From NCBI GenBank assembly GCA_014529385.2, contig CM043955.1, forward strand, positions 149,559,640-149,623,639: a stretch of DNA of 64,000 nucleotides, written 5' to 3'. A model generated the notes under the pieces. It saw only the letters and a program-made list of their open reading frames with translations, was not told where the DNA came from and made no database searches. A program made the translations under genes and the position numbers. Source of the DNA: Adiantum capillus-veneris (Eukaryota; Streptophyta; Polypodiopsida; Polypodiales; Pteridaceae). Position 1 is the first letter of the stretch. Each line of letters starts with the position of its first letter. Shown piece after piece: positions 9,087 through 19,065 of this stretch.

Positions 9087-11337
9087 GCAAGTCTTAAGAG
9101 CTGAGCAGATAACAGATTTCCATACACAATACGAGGGATTTGGTCTTACTCTAGAAGGTACGGCATTGACATGGTTTCAACCACTGAACATAGGGGGATT
9201 CCATGACATTGACCATTTTCTAAGAGAGTTTGCTGAGGAATTCTCAAAACGAGGGATTAAGCACAATACGGTCAAACAAATATATGCTTTTAAACAGACA
9301 GAACACGAAAAAGTGAAGGAAGCTTCACTTCGCTTCAAACAATACATTGAGAGATGTCCAGTACGTGAACGACCACAAGATGACAGACTATCTGTTCTCT
9401 TTATTGAGGGACTGAGAAACGACACTCTCAAGAAGGACTTGCACTTGAAAGCTTGTACAAGTTTCGAGCAAGTAACGAGAGAGGCATTGTACTTAGTGGA
9501 TAACTGTACGGTTTATGGAGAGGTGTCAGCGGATACAGATTTTGCATCCAGTAGCTCCTCCTCCGTAGCGAGCGAGACTACCACTAAAAAGAATGTTCAA
9601 ACAACAACCATGCCAAATGTAGAGCAAATGATAGAAGATGCTCTAAAAAGGATGGCACCATACCAAAAACCATTGCCAAAAACACTGAAATGGTGTGCTA
9701 TTGAACAAAAATGGACAAACCACCCAACAGAGGAGTGCTATTACAACAAAGGGTATGTAAGGGAGCGTCAGTATGCACCTCCTGCTCAATTAGCACCACC
9801 TCAAGTACATCCAGTACCTCGATACCCAACGGGAAATGTACCAGGACCTATGGGGATAGAAAGACCGCAACCGGTATTGGGACAACAACCAACTTTACCA
9901 GGAGCAAGACCAGTGGGCATTAGATATGCACAAACCTTAGAGAATCAGGAAGAACAAGCCTTAGTGCCTGTTCAAGCCTATTATGAAGAATCTGGTGCAC
10001 ACATGTCTCCAACTGTGTATTACCCACCAGAAGAACCCAAACAACCAGAACCATGGGGCATGATTGGGAATGTTGGAATACCAACAGTTATAAGTGCTTC
10101 TGATGAAGAGAGATACAATTTGGACGCAAGAACATTGATGTTCATAGCTCATGGAGGGTTAACAGGATAAAGACCATCCTATCCACAAAGGACGAATCAA
10201 ATGGGACCAAGACCAGCACTAGGACCCTGTTACAAGTGTGGAGGTGACCATCTGATGAATGTTTGTCCACATACGGAAATCATTAGAATTAACGCTTATT
10301 GCACTGAGTGTGGGGTTACTCACTTCATTGAGGATTGTTCAAAGAATCCAAACAAAGTGCAAAAGACTACATTGAATATGCTAGAAACTATTCCTACCAG
10401 CAGTGGGTCTGAAAATGAAACTCTGATACCAACGCAAGTTGTTACTAGAGCTCAAGCTAAGAAAACCACTAGAGAACCTGAGAATGGAAAGTTAGCGACT
10501 GAAATGGTTAGTCAAGGACCGCGGAGTCAGAAAAACACATGGAAAGCTAGAAAAGCACGCATGAAGTTGAGAAAAGAACGTGAAGACGCTATTTTAGCTG
10601 AGGAACTAAAGCGAATAAAAGATAGATTAGAAAAACTTGAGAGTCAAAACGGGAAACGAGAGATGAGCCCGGAAAGAACGAAACAAAAGAGTATCAAAGA
10701 AACAACGAGCTTAAGCTCAGGGGGATCAGTGCTAGTCGACAAAGTACACGAACCATTGGACGCATTGATGAAAGCTTACGAAGCTAGGTTAAAGAACAAC
10801 CAATCACAAGAACAGAGGTGGATGACATACCCAAACGCGGAATTGGAAAAGCAGAGACTTGAAATGTGCCAGAGAATGATCGAGACTGCACAAGCCTTAT
10901 TAGAACCACCAAGAGAAACAATGAATGGTGGAACGGAAAACCCAATTCAACAGGAGACTATCATTTCATGGGTAGCTGAAAAGACTCCCAGTGCACAAAA
11001 GCCTGAAAATACACACAAGGATGACCGCATAGTATTGAACACAACCAATCAGGAGATAGAGAGTTTTCATCCAATCATACAGAGGTCTTACGGAAGAGAT
11101 GAGGATTACAATGAATTTTGGAAACAAGTGAGAGAGGCAAACTTTGCAAACGAGCTAAGTTGCCAAGCTAATCAGACAAATTGGGAAAAGGACATGAGGA
11201 ATCCTCCCATAGTGGAATTTGAGGCAGGATCTCAAGTGGACTTGGATCTGCAATCTTACTGGGGAGATGGGGGCTCTGTTAGAACAATGGAGAGCAAACC
11301 TCATTCACTGAATACCTTACCTTCATACTTAGGATAG
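9048..11337 (+). pseudogene. Element A gag: capsid and zinc knuckles
   Basis: This holds the retrotransposon gag capsid domain (about 9090-9500, with GFGLTLEGTALTWF and RFKQYIERCP). Next is the motif KWCAIEQKWTNHPTEECYY (9688-9744), present in all three families and resembling the C-H-H-C motif common in plant gypsy gags. Two zinc knuckles follow at 10228-10365 (CYKCGGDHLMNVC and CTECGVTHFIEDC). A TAA at 10168-10170 and a TAG at 11335-11337 interrupt an otherwise single frame; C has Glu at the second position. A basic, lysine-rich stretch (10530-10700) and a conserved RWMTYPNAELEKQRLEMC block follow. Confidence 0.85.
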
Positions 11338-12201
11338 TATGAAGCAAAATCCGAGATTAGAGCACTTCCCTCACGAAGAATCTCATCAGAAAAAGTCATG
11401 GACTCGCAAGGATTGATAGAGATCTTGTCAACACCAGTAACATGCACTATCACTCTAGCTGAGCTTTTGAGTCTAAGACCACATATGTGGACCACTGTAG
11501 GAAAATGCTTGGAGAAATTTGGGATAAAAGACCCAACATCGAGACTGCAAGAGGGTATACAAGAGCTGAGTAAACCACAAAAGAACGCTAAGCCTGTACC
11601 CTTAAACAAGGTCGGAGAGTATTGCGAAGGTGAAGAGGGGAATACAACCTTACCAGTTGAATTCCAAGGAGTGAAGACGATGGCAATACTAGACAGTGGA
11701 GCTGGGGTAGCCATTGCTACAAAAGAAATCTGGAAAAAATGGGGGAAACCAGCAATAAGGAAGACTAGGTTGAAACTCCAATTAGCAGATGGACACATGG
11801 AGAAACCTATGGGGTTATTAGAGAAAGTTGTAGTGACTTCTTGCGGCATTGAATACGAACATACTTTTGCTATTGTCGATTTTGGCAAGGAGAATAACTA
11901 TGATATCATACTGGGAAGACCATTCATGAGACAGTTGAAAATGGTCCAGGATTGGGGCTACGATCACATATACCTGAGAAATATGGAAACCACTACACGT
12001 GTGAACCTGAAAGACCATAGCTACAAAGATGTGAACCGAACACCGGTGGAGGAGTTTGATTCAGCTACTTTGGCGGGATCCGAATTTCCAGCTTGGTTAG
12101 GTAAACCCAAGGAGTTATGGATGTGTGGAGCTTCGCAATTTGGAAAGGGCTATCGAAGACGAAGCTTATATAGGAGAATCCTTTCCAAAGGACACGCTTG
12201 A
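11338..12201 (+). pseudogene. Element A first retropepsin (between gag and pol)
   Basis: The gag frame continues here. The aspartic protease has MAILDSGAGVAIAT with the catalytic D-S-G at 11692-11700, the hydrophobic LQLADGH strand, and the closing IILGRPFMRQL at 11908. It would mature the Gag-Pol polyprotein as a homodimer. A frameshift with a small deletion near 12140 ends this frame at a TGA (12199-12201). The shared block VEEFDSATLAGSEFPAWLGKPKELWMCGAS links it to the C protein, which reads through. Confidence 0.88.
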
Positions 12202-12508
12202 ACCATTAGAGTGGACACACATTCTAGCAACCCTAGATGTTTGTGCAATTTCGGATGGTCCCACAACAAAATTTTGCGACAAGGACGGGTACAACGTGGT
12301 TCCGTACTTCATGTTGAGAACTGTACTCGAAAAAGAAACTGAAAAGAACGATACACTGGAAAAGGAAGATGAAGAGGAGGTGTTTCACGACATTCCCGAT
12401 CATCCTGAGTGGGGAAATGAAGCAGACAACGAGTCAACGCACAATTCAAGCGGAAACGAAGAAACTATAACGGATGTCCGATTTTATGATTTTCCGAACC
12501 AAAACTAA
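12125..12508 (+). pseudogene. Element A protease-pol linker
   Basis: After the frameshift the homology to B and C continues in this frame (LERAIEDEAY, then DVCA.SDGPTTKFCDKDGY) and becomes very acidic. It ends in FYDFPNQN and TAA. The B homologue runs on through FDFPNQK into the pol linker, so a second frameshift near 12505 separates it from the long pol frame. No enzymatic motif is visible. Confidence 0.8.
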
Positions 12509-15500
12509 ACAACGCCAGAAATGCTATAGAGCAAAGAAAAAAACAAAGGGGGTTAGAACCAATCCGATGCCTAGAATAAGAGGAAAAAATCAATTCCTAA
12601 TGTTAGTAAAGGCGGAAGATTGTGTTAAGGACAAGATTTCTGGAAGAATGAGAGGCAATGATCAAAAGAGCTTACGAAAAGACAAAATAGGCTCAAGAAA
12701 TCGAGTTCAAAGGAATGGAACGAAAACTGAAACTGAAAAATCAGAAAAGAACAAGCGCAACAGAGAACACACGGAGTCCAAGCTAGAACATAGAAACAAG
12801 TACAGAGAGCTCAAGAAAACTCTGAAAGAAGTTTGGACGACAAAAATTGAGAGTGGAGAGGACGAAAACGCCAAAATCAAGGAAAACATGGATGTTCCCT
12901 CTCACTATAGGAAATTCACAATAGAGGATAGGAAGGTGGTATTAACCCCACCTATTCGAGAGAGAAAGGAGAACGAATCTTATGACGGACCGGAGGATGC
13001 AAAAAAAGTTGATTTAGCAGCTCCAGGTGAGCCACCTAGACCGGTGTACATAGCCACAAATTTGTCTCCAGGCGAGAAAGAGAGACTTTTGAGTCTTCTC
13101 AGAGAGTATAGGGATGTGTTTGCATGGTCTTATAAGGACTTAAAGGGAGTTGACCCATCGATATGCCAACACACAATCCCACTGAAACAAGACGCAAAGC
13201 CTAGCAGACAGAGACCATACACATATAATGATACGTTTGCTAAGCGAATCAAAGAAGAGATAGATAAGCTAATGGAAGCTGAATTCATATACGAGATTGA
13301 ACACACCGATTGGGTATCTCCAATTGTGGTAGTATCCAAGAAGAACGGAAAACTTCGAGTGTGTGTCAACTTAAAGAAAGTGAATGCTGCAACAATCAGG
13401 GACAATTATCCCCTGCCGATAACTGATCATGTTCTAGAGCGTGTATCAGGGAAAACAACCTACTCCTTTCTTGATGGTTTTTTAGGATATAACCAGCTAG
13501 CCATAGCACTGGAAGATCAACATAAAACAGCTTTTGCAACTGAGTGGGGAATCTATGCTTATAGGGTTATGCCTTTTGGTCTAACCAATGCTCCCGCAAC
13601 CTTCCAAAGGCTGATGACGCATGCTTTCAAAGAATACTTAAGGTTGTTTCTAGAAATATACATGGATGACTTATGTGTACATTCTCTTCTGAGAGATGAG
13701 CATCTAGAACACCTAGGAAAAGTATTTGAGAAATGTAGGACATATCGCATTTGTCTCAATCCTGAGAAATGTGTGTTTATGGTCCGACAGGGCAGAATTC
13801 TGGGACATATTGTCTCACAAAACGGAATATCCACGGATTTAGAGAAGATAAAAGTTATAGTGGATATGCCTAGACCAACCAATGCGAAACAAGTACAGAG
13901 CTTTATGGGACATTGCGGATATTATAGACGATTCATTTACATGTACGCTATAATAGGCCAACCACTTTATAGGCTAATAGTGAACTTTGAATGGACAGAA
14001 GAGTGTGAGGAATCGTTCAAGAAATTGAAAGAGGCACTCATTACTGCTCCAGTGTTGAAATCACCAGATTGGGAGAAGATATTCCATGTGCATATAGATG
14101 CTTCGGCATATGCAATAGGATGCATTCTGACTCAGCCAGAAGAAGGAAACATGGATTTTCCTATCTGTTACGCCAGTCGACAGCTCAACAATGCAGAGAA
14201 GAATTACACCACAACAGAGCGAGAGGGATTAGGAATGATATATGCTGTGAAGAAATTTCGGCATTATCTTCTAGCCAACAAGTTTGTGTTTTTTACGAAT
14301 CACCAAGCTTTGCTCTACCTAGTGAATAAACCATGCAATACCGGGAGAATAGTGAGATGGTTCATTATCTTACTGGAATTCGACTTCACAATAGTAGTAA
14401 AGAAAGGAAAAACACATCTTAGAGCTGATCATCTTTTGCGATTGACGAATGGAGAAGACCCTATAGGAGTAGATGACGACATGCCAGACGCGTACTTGTT
14501 CAACATAGAAATGATACCGAAGTGGTCTCAAAATGTCGTTAACCTATTAACCTATGGAGGAGAGTTCGATAGAAGAGAATACAACCAGAAACATATTGCT
14601 ATTCGGCAATCCAAGAATCTTCAATTGGTTGCAGGAAGGTTGTATCAATTGGGAAATGATCTTGTTTTACGACTATGCATCAATCCTGAGGAATATAATA
14701 TGTATCTGCGCGAAGCACATGTTCAGAAATGTGCATTTCATTGTTCAAGAAGGAACACATATAGGAATTTGTTACAATTGGGAGTCTATTGGCCAGGAAT
14801 GAAAGAAAGCGTACATGAATATGTCACTGTATGTATTGTATGTTCATCAAAACCGCCAGCAGAGTATTCGACATTATATCAGATAATGATCGCTCTAGAA
14901 TGGAGTCAGTATATTGTTGAATATCTCACAAATAGAACTTTCCCAGAAGGAACGTCAAAAGCTCGTCAGAAATCTATAGAGACAAAAGCTAGAGATTACG
15001 CTTTAATAGGAGATCAACTCTATAAGAGAGGTAAAGACAACCAGCTTAGGATTTGCGCATCAGAGTCTGAGTATGTGATAATCCTAGAGCAAGCTCATGG
15101 AGGAGTAGGTGGAGGCCATTTCTCAGGTGATAAGACAACAAAACTTGTCTTAGCCGCAGGAATATGGTGGCCAACATTACATATGGACGCTGAGGAATAC
15201 GTTAAACGGTGTGATGACTGTCAGCGGACCAAAGTACCACTTAAAAGAGATGATATGCCGCTTAGACCAATGATGGGGGCAAGAGCTTTTGCAAAATGGG
15301 GGATTGATTATGTCGGACCCATTTCACCTCCTGCATATAAGACTCATGCACAGTACATCGTTGTGGCTACAGACTATCTAACAAAGTGGGTCGAAGCAAA
15401 GGCAACTCAAAAAGCAGATGCCAGGACCACGGCACAATTTCTATATGAATACGTCTTTGTACGATATGGATTGCCAATAGAAATTGTGAGTGATCGAGAC

Positions 15501-17420
15501 ACACACTTTATAAATGAAGTGATAGAGATCCTTCTAGATGAATTTATGGTAATCCATAGGAAATTAGCCCCGTATCATCCACAAGCAAACGGACAAGCTG
15601 AAGCAACAAACAAAACCATATGCACGGTCCTTACGAAGATTGTATCTGAGTCGAGAACTGACTGGGACCAGAAGTTGCATTCAACATTATGGGCATATAG
15701 GGTAGCATATAAAACATCAATAGGAACGACCCCATATAACATGGTTTTTGGGCTAAATGCTATCTTACCAATAGAATTCTTGATTTCAACCTTAAGGGTG
15801 GCTAAGGATCTAGAGTGGACAGGGCACGAGCTTTCTGATAGAATAGATGACCTGGAAAAGCTAGATGAGCTTTGCCTAAAAGCAGTAGCTTCTATCTACG
15901 CTCAAAAAAGGCGACAAAAGGAATTTTTTGATAAGCATGTGCGGACTAAAGAGTTTAAGGTTGGGGACTGTGTCCTAGTTTACACTCTGAAACAGCATGC
16001 TAAGAAGCTTAAAAAGCGAGGGATGGGACCTCTGGTGATTAAAGATCTATCACCAAGTGGAGCCGTCAAGCTTGCTACATTAGACGGAGAAGAAATGCCC
16101 AATTGGATTAGTGGATGCAGAGTGAAAAAGTATCTTTTGCCGCTAACCCAAGACATGCTTCTCAAAATACATCAAGAAAAGTTGTGTGCCCAGAAAAAGA
16201 AAAAGATTATGGAGGAAGCGCAAGCCGAGGCGAAGGAAAAAATGGAGAAAAGAAGACTACTGCGTCAGAAACAGCGCAATGAAGGAGCAATACGAATAAA
16301 CGCAATCAGTATAACAGAAATGGATAATGACAAAGAAGAACCCATCATTGAATGCAAAGTAGGAACCAACCAAATCAAAGCCAAAGCACTATTGGATTCA
16401 GGAGCTCAAGCTAACCTACTTTCACTCAGTTTGTATAGACAATTGACAAATGACACTAAACTACAAACTGCCAAGCAAGAGTTAAAGAGTTACTCTGAGA
16501 ATTCAATCAAAACTGTCGGATGCACAGTTTTACATATACAAATTAACCAATATGTGTATACTCATATGTTTTACGTGGTTGAAGACCAAGCTACACAACA
16601 ACCATTATTGCTAGGACAACCATGGCAGAAACAATACAATGCAATGATTGACTGGAGTTCTAAATCAGTGCTTATCAAATACGAAGGTGAAAGTCAATCA
16701 GTTAAGTTCACCAAAGAAGCAGAGCCAACTCCAAAGGACGAATCCAAAGACAAAGGTAAACAACAACCAGAGAAAAAGAAGAAGCAATGGCAACCAAAAG
16801 TTTCTTTACAACGGGATTACTCTTCGACGAGGAATTCTGAACAGTGGATAAGGAAGACAAGCAATAATATAACAACTCAACCTTGGGAAAAAACGGAGTC
16901 AAAGTTGGTATGGAGACCAAAAAAGGTTGTGCCAGAGAACACAAAGGTGGAAAACAGAGTCTTCAATACCAGACAACAGAGTGATTCCAGACAATCAAGG
17001 AGAGTGAAACAGATCTGGATTCCAAAGAAGTTCATGATGGCACAAAGCTATAGCAAGCAAATTTGGATCCCAAAGATTTGTAAACAGGAACTCCCTTCAG
17101 TACAATCAACGAAAACTCCTCGGTATTTCAAGGCGAGGAAATCACCACAAAGGACAAAGCAGGTTTGGGTCGCAAAGAGTTTGTGGCAAGCACAAGTGAA
17201 GCGGAAGCAGATTTGGATCGTGCAAAAGAACAACAAGGTAAAGATGAATCCATCTACTGATTCTACTACCGAAGTATCACCAACCCAAAACCCGACCACC
17301 AATCCTTCAATCAAACAAAGAGCAGCTTTATTGGAAAGACTGTTGTATCATCGCTCTGCAATTGCATTGGGAACTTATGACCAAAACAACTACAATGCTT
17401 CGCCCACAGACACTTCATAG
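12474..17420 (+). CDS. Element A pol: RT, RNase H, duplicated integrase Zn module, integrase, second retropepsin, WxPK tail
   Basis: This is an open frame of 1,648 codons. The first ATG at 12474 is arbitrary because pol normally continues from gag. Order: a basic linker (1-170); RT (about 230-470) with YMDD at residues 396-399; RNase H with Asp542 and Glu582, but Asn609 in FFTNHQAL where Asp is expected; a tandem duplicated linker plus H-x6-H...C-x2-C zinc module (679-802 and 804-922); integrase core with Asp945, Asp1007 and Glu1043 (35-residue spacing of the last two); an integrase tail; a second retropepsin-like domain with D-S-G at 1308-1310 and LLLGQPW; and a lysine/glutamine-rich tail with repeated W-x-P-K (about 1480-1590). 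The first zinc module keeps H and C residues too. The Asn609 change predicts a weakened RNase H in this copy. Confidence 0.93.
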   Translation: MSDFMIFRTKTKQRQKCYRAKKKTKGVRTNPMPRIRGKNQFLMLVKAEDCVKDKISGRMRGNDQKSLRKDKIGSRNRVQRNGTKTETEKSEKNKRNREHTESKLEHRNKYRELKKTLKEVWTTKIESGEDENAKIKENMDVPSHYRKFTIEDRKVVLTPPIRERKENESYDGPEDAKKVDLAAPGEPPRPVYIATNLSPGEKERLLSLLREYRDVFAWSYKDLKGVDPSICQHTIPLKQDAKPSRQRPYTYNDTFAKRIKEEIDKLMEAEFIYEIEHTDWVSPIVVVSKKNGKLRVCVNLKKVNAATIRDNYPLPITDHVLERVSGKTTYSFLDGFLGYNQLAIALEDQHKTAFATEWGIYAYRVMPFGLTNAPATFQRLMTHAFKEYLRLFLEIYMDDLCVHSLLRDEHLEHLGKVFEKCRTYRICLNPEKCVFMVRQGRILGHIVSQNGISTDLEKIKVIVDMPRPTNAKQVQSFMGHCGYYRRFIYMYAIIGQPLYRLIVNFEWTEECEESFKKLKEALITAPVLKSPDWEKIFHVHIDASAYAIGCILTQPEEGNMDFPICYASRQLNNAEKNYTTTEREGLGMIYAVKKFRHYLLANKFVFFTNHQALLYLVNKPCNTGRIVRWFIILLEFDFTIVVKKGKTHLRADHLLRLTNGEDPIGVDDDMPDAYLFNIEMIPKWSQNVVNLLTYGGEFDRREYNQKHIAIRQSKNLQLVAGRLYQLGNDLVLRLCINPEEYNMYLREAHVQKCAFHCSRRNTYRNLLQLGVYWPGMKESVHEYVTVCIVCSSKPPAEYSTLYQIMIALEWSQYIVEYLTNRTFPEGTSKARQKSIETKARDYALIGDQLYKRGKDNQLRICASESEYVIILEQAHGGVGGGHFSGDKTTKLVLAAGIWWPTLHMDAEEYVKRCDDCQRTKVPLKRDDMPLRPMMGARAFAKWGIDYVGPISPPAYKTHAQYIVVATDYLTKWVEAKATQKADARTTAQFLYEYVFVRYGLPIEIVSDRDTHFINEVIEILLDEFMVIHRKLAPYHPQANGQAEATNKTICTVLTKIVSESRTDWDQKLHSTLWAYRVAYKTSIGTTPYNMVFGLNAILPIEFLISTLRVAKDLEWTGHELSDRIDDLEKLDELCLKAVASIYAQKRRQKEFFDKHVRTKEFKVGDCVLVYTLKQHAKKLKKRGMGPLVIKDLSPSGAVKLATLDGEEMPNWISGCRVKKYLLPLTQDMLLKIHQEKLCAQKKKKIMEEAQAEAKEKMEKRRLLRQKQRNEGAIRINAISITEMDNDKEEPIIECKVGTNQIKAKALLDSGAQANLLSLSLYRQLTNDTKLQTAKQELKSYSENSIKTVGCTVLHIQINQYVYTHMFYVVEDQATQQPLLLGQPWQKQYNAMIDWSSKSVLIKYEGESQSVKFTKEAEPTPKDESKDKGKQQPEKKKKQWQPKVSLQRDYSSTRNSEQWIRKTSNNITTQPWEKTESKLVWRPKKVVPENTKVENRVFNTRQQSDSRQSRRVKQIWIPKKFMMAQSYSKQIWIPKICKQELPSVQSTKTPRYFKARKSPQRTKQVWVAKSLWQAQVKRKQIWIVQKNNKVKMNPSTDSTTEVSPTQNPTTNPSIKQRAALLERLLYHRSAIALGTYDQNNYNASPTDTS
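14508..15240 (+). repeat. Tandem duplication of the integrase zinc-finger module
   Basis: Two consecutive segments of about 120 codons align: 14508-14878 and 14883-15240. Shared landmarks in order are W-S-Q-x2-V, Y-L-T or L-L-T, L-x3-L-Y-x3-x-D, L-R-x-C, E-Y-x4-L-x2-A-H, a second H seven residues on, WP, Y, and C-x2-C. B has both copies on the minus strand (42750-42523, then 42548-41928), so the duplication predates the A/B split. Confidence 0.85.
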
Positions 17421-17441
17421 TCGTCCGGGAGGACTCAGACT

Positions 17442-17455
17442 AGGAGGGGGGGAGG
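17442..17455 (+). other. Internal polypurine tract after pol
   Basis: AGGAGGGGGGGAGG lies 22 bp after the pol stop. The surroundings (TCGTCC...GACTC...TAGGA) are conserved after the pol/tail region in B (39943-39960, minus) and in C (54995-55008). In A it lies 5.4 kb before the true 3' polypurine tract. It could prime a second plus strand, like the central tract of lentiviruses, or be the ancestral 3' tract. Confidence 0.7.
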
Positions 17456-19065
17456 TATACAGGTATACAGGAGTTACAAAGCAGCTACAAGCGCCAAAAA
17501 CAAAGAAAAACAAAAATTATATTACAAGGGCAGTGTCTTACATGATTTTGCAATTTTTATGTTTGATTGCGGATATTAATAATATTTATGCTCTCATATA
17601 CCTTGTTTTGCAACAAGAAGAGATCAAATGATGAATTTGGGTCTCTAGACGTGTAAATATCACTAAATAAGAGTGTTTTTGGAGCTAAAAAGTGGAAAAA
17701 AGTGGTAATCCAAGTCCAAAAATCACAAATAAGTGTATATTCATATACACACGGTTACCAGCTATTTATCGTGTATGTTTGGAATTTTTTGGCTTCAATT
17801 TGCTATTTTCCTTTATTTTTTATGATTTTCTTGATAAAAGTAAAAGAAAAATAAAAAAGCAGGTGAAATGAGATCGAAAAAAAGAAAAGAATAGACGGTG
17901 ATGGTCCTAATGACAAGGGCAACCCATGGTAAAAATTGGGTACAATTCTGAAAAAGTTGCGGAAAGCCTGAAATGACAGAATTTTGGCAAAGTGGACAGA
18001 TTTCTCAGAAACAGGTCAAACGGAGTCCAAATTGAGATATTTCAAATCCTAAAGTGCATTTCACGACGAGATAGGAGCACATGTCAAATTTGGTAACAAG
18101 TGATCCGGGAAGTCCGAAGTTAAGTATTTTTCACATCACTTTCAAGCTCATTTCCACTATTACCTTCTTGGAGAGAGCAAAGAGCACACAGGAGCATCCG
18201 ACCTTCTACCGCCTTCTACGACTGCTACGAGAGCTCAGAGGACACCAGACATGAGAGGTAGACTCGTTGCCATAAGCTTTTGATGCTTATCGTTAACTTT
18301 TGTCGCGAAAACTGACCAAAACCAAGAAACAAGAGCAGACGAGGAATGGGGAGGAACGCTAGGTAGGGGCACAACCGCCTAACCAAACCTTGCAAGAACT
18401 TAGAGGTGGGTTACCCTAACATAGAAGATGGGTTTCTAACACTCAAAGCTCGAGAAAGAACGACTTGAAAAACCCTAGGTCAACAGAGCCTGCAAGAGGC
18501 AAACAGGAAAAAGTTGTCGAAACGACACAAAACTTCTCAGGAAGCTTAACAACATCGAGGGCAATGCAACCATGGAGTATCTCCGGGTTTGGATCACCAA
18601 AAGTAGGTCGGAACAACCGATTCGGCTGCGGACACACAAAGCGTCATTTTGGCATAACGGCTAAAATTGACGACCAAATGACATGAAACTTCACAAGCAG
18701 CTTCAAATATACATGGATGACTTATGTTTGCAAGCAAAACCCAAAAGAAAGCTGATTCACTTACCGATGGTGAAAAAGACGCTTTCGGGCAACCAAATGG
18801 AGAAAGATGGAGAACGGGGAGCCAAAGTCAAGTTCAACCAAATAGGTGGCTTCACAACATATCCAATGAGCTGGAAATGCAACTCTCGAGAAGAAAAGTT
18901 GAAGAAATTCAACTCCAAGGCAAAAAGACGACTTCGGAGACTGAAATGCCTATAAGGGGGCTTTTTAGCTAAACTGATGACTTTTTAAGTTGAAAACTAG
19001 TTAGCAGGGCTTAGGGCACTAGCACAAAGCATTCTTTGCACAAAAAGACCAACATTTCAAGAAAA
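17456..19065 (+). other. Element A non-coding region between pol and array 2
   Basis: There is no convincing gene here. 17640-17860 is AT-rich with TTTTATGATTTTCTTGATAA-type runs that also follow pol in B and C. 18140-18420 resembles a transcript leader (pyrimidine-rich, then GC-richer). 18705-18727 is an exact 23-base copy of the RT catalytic-motif DNA at 13654-13676. The short frames at 18465-18970 match nothing I recognise. Confidence 0.6.

Noticed and set aside
18443..18972. Short ORFs in the A region between pol and array 2
   Set aside because: Overlapping frames on both strands, no motifs and no counterpart seen in B or C.
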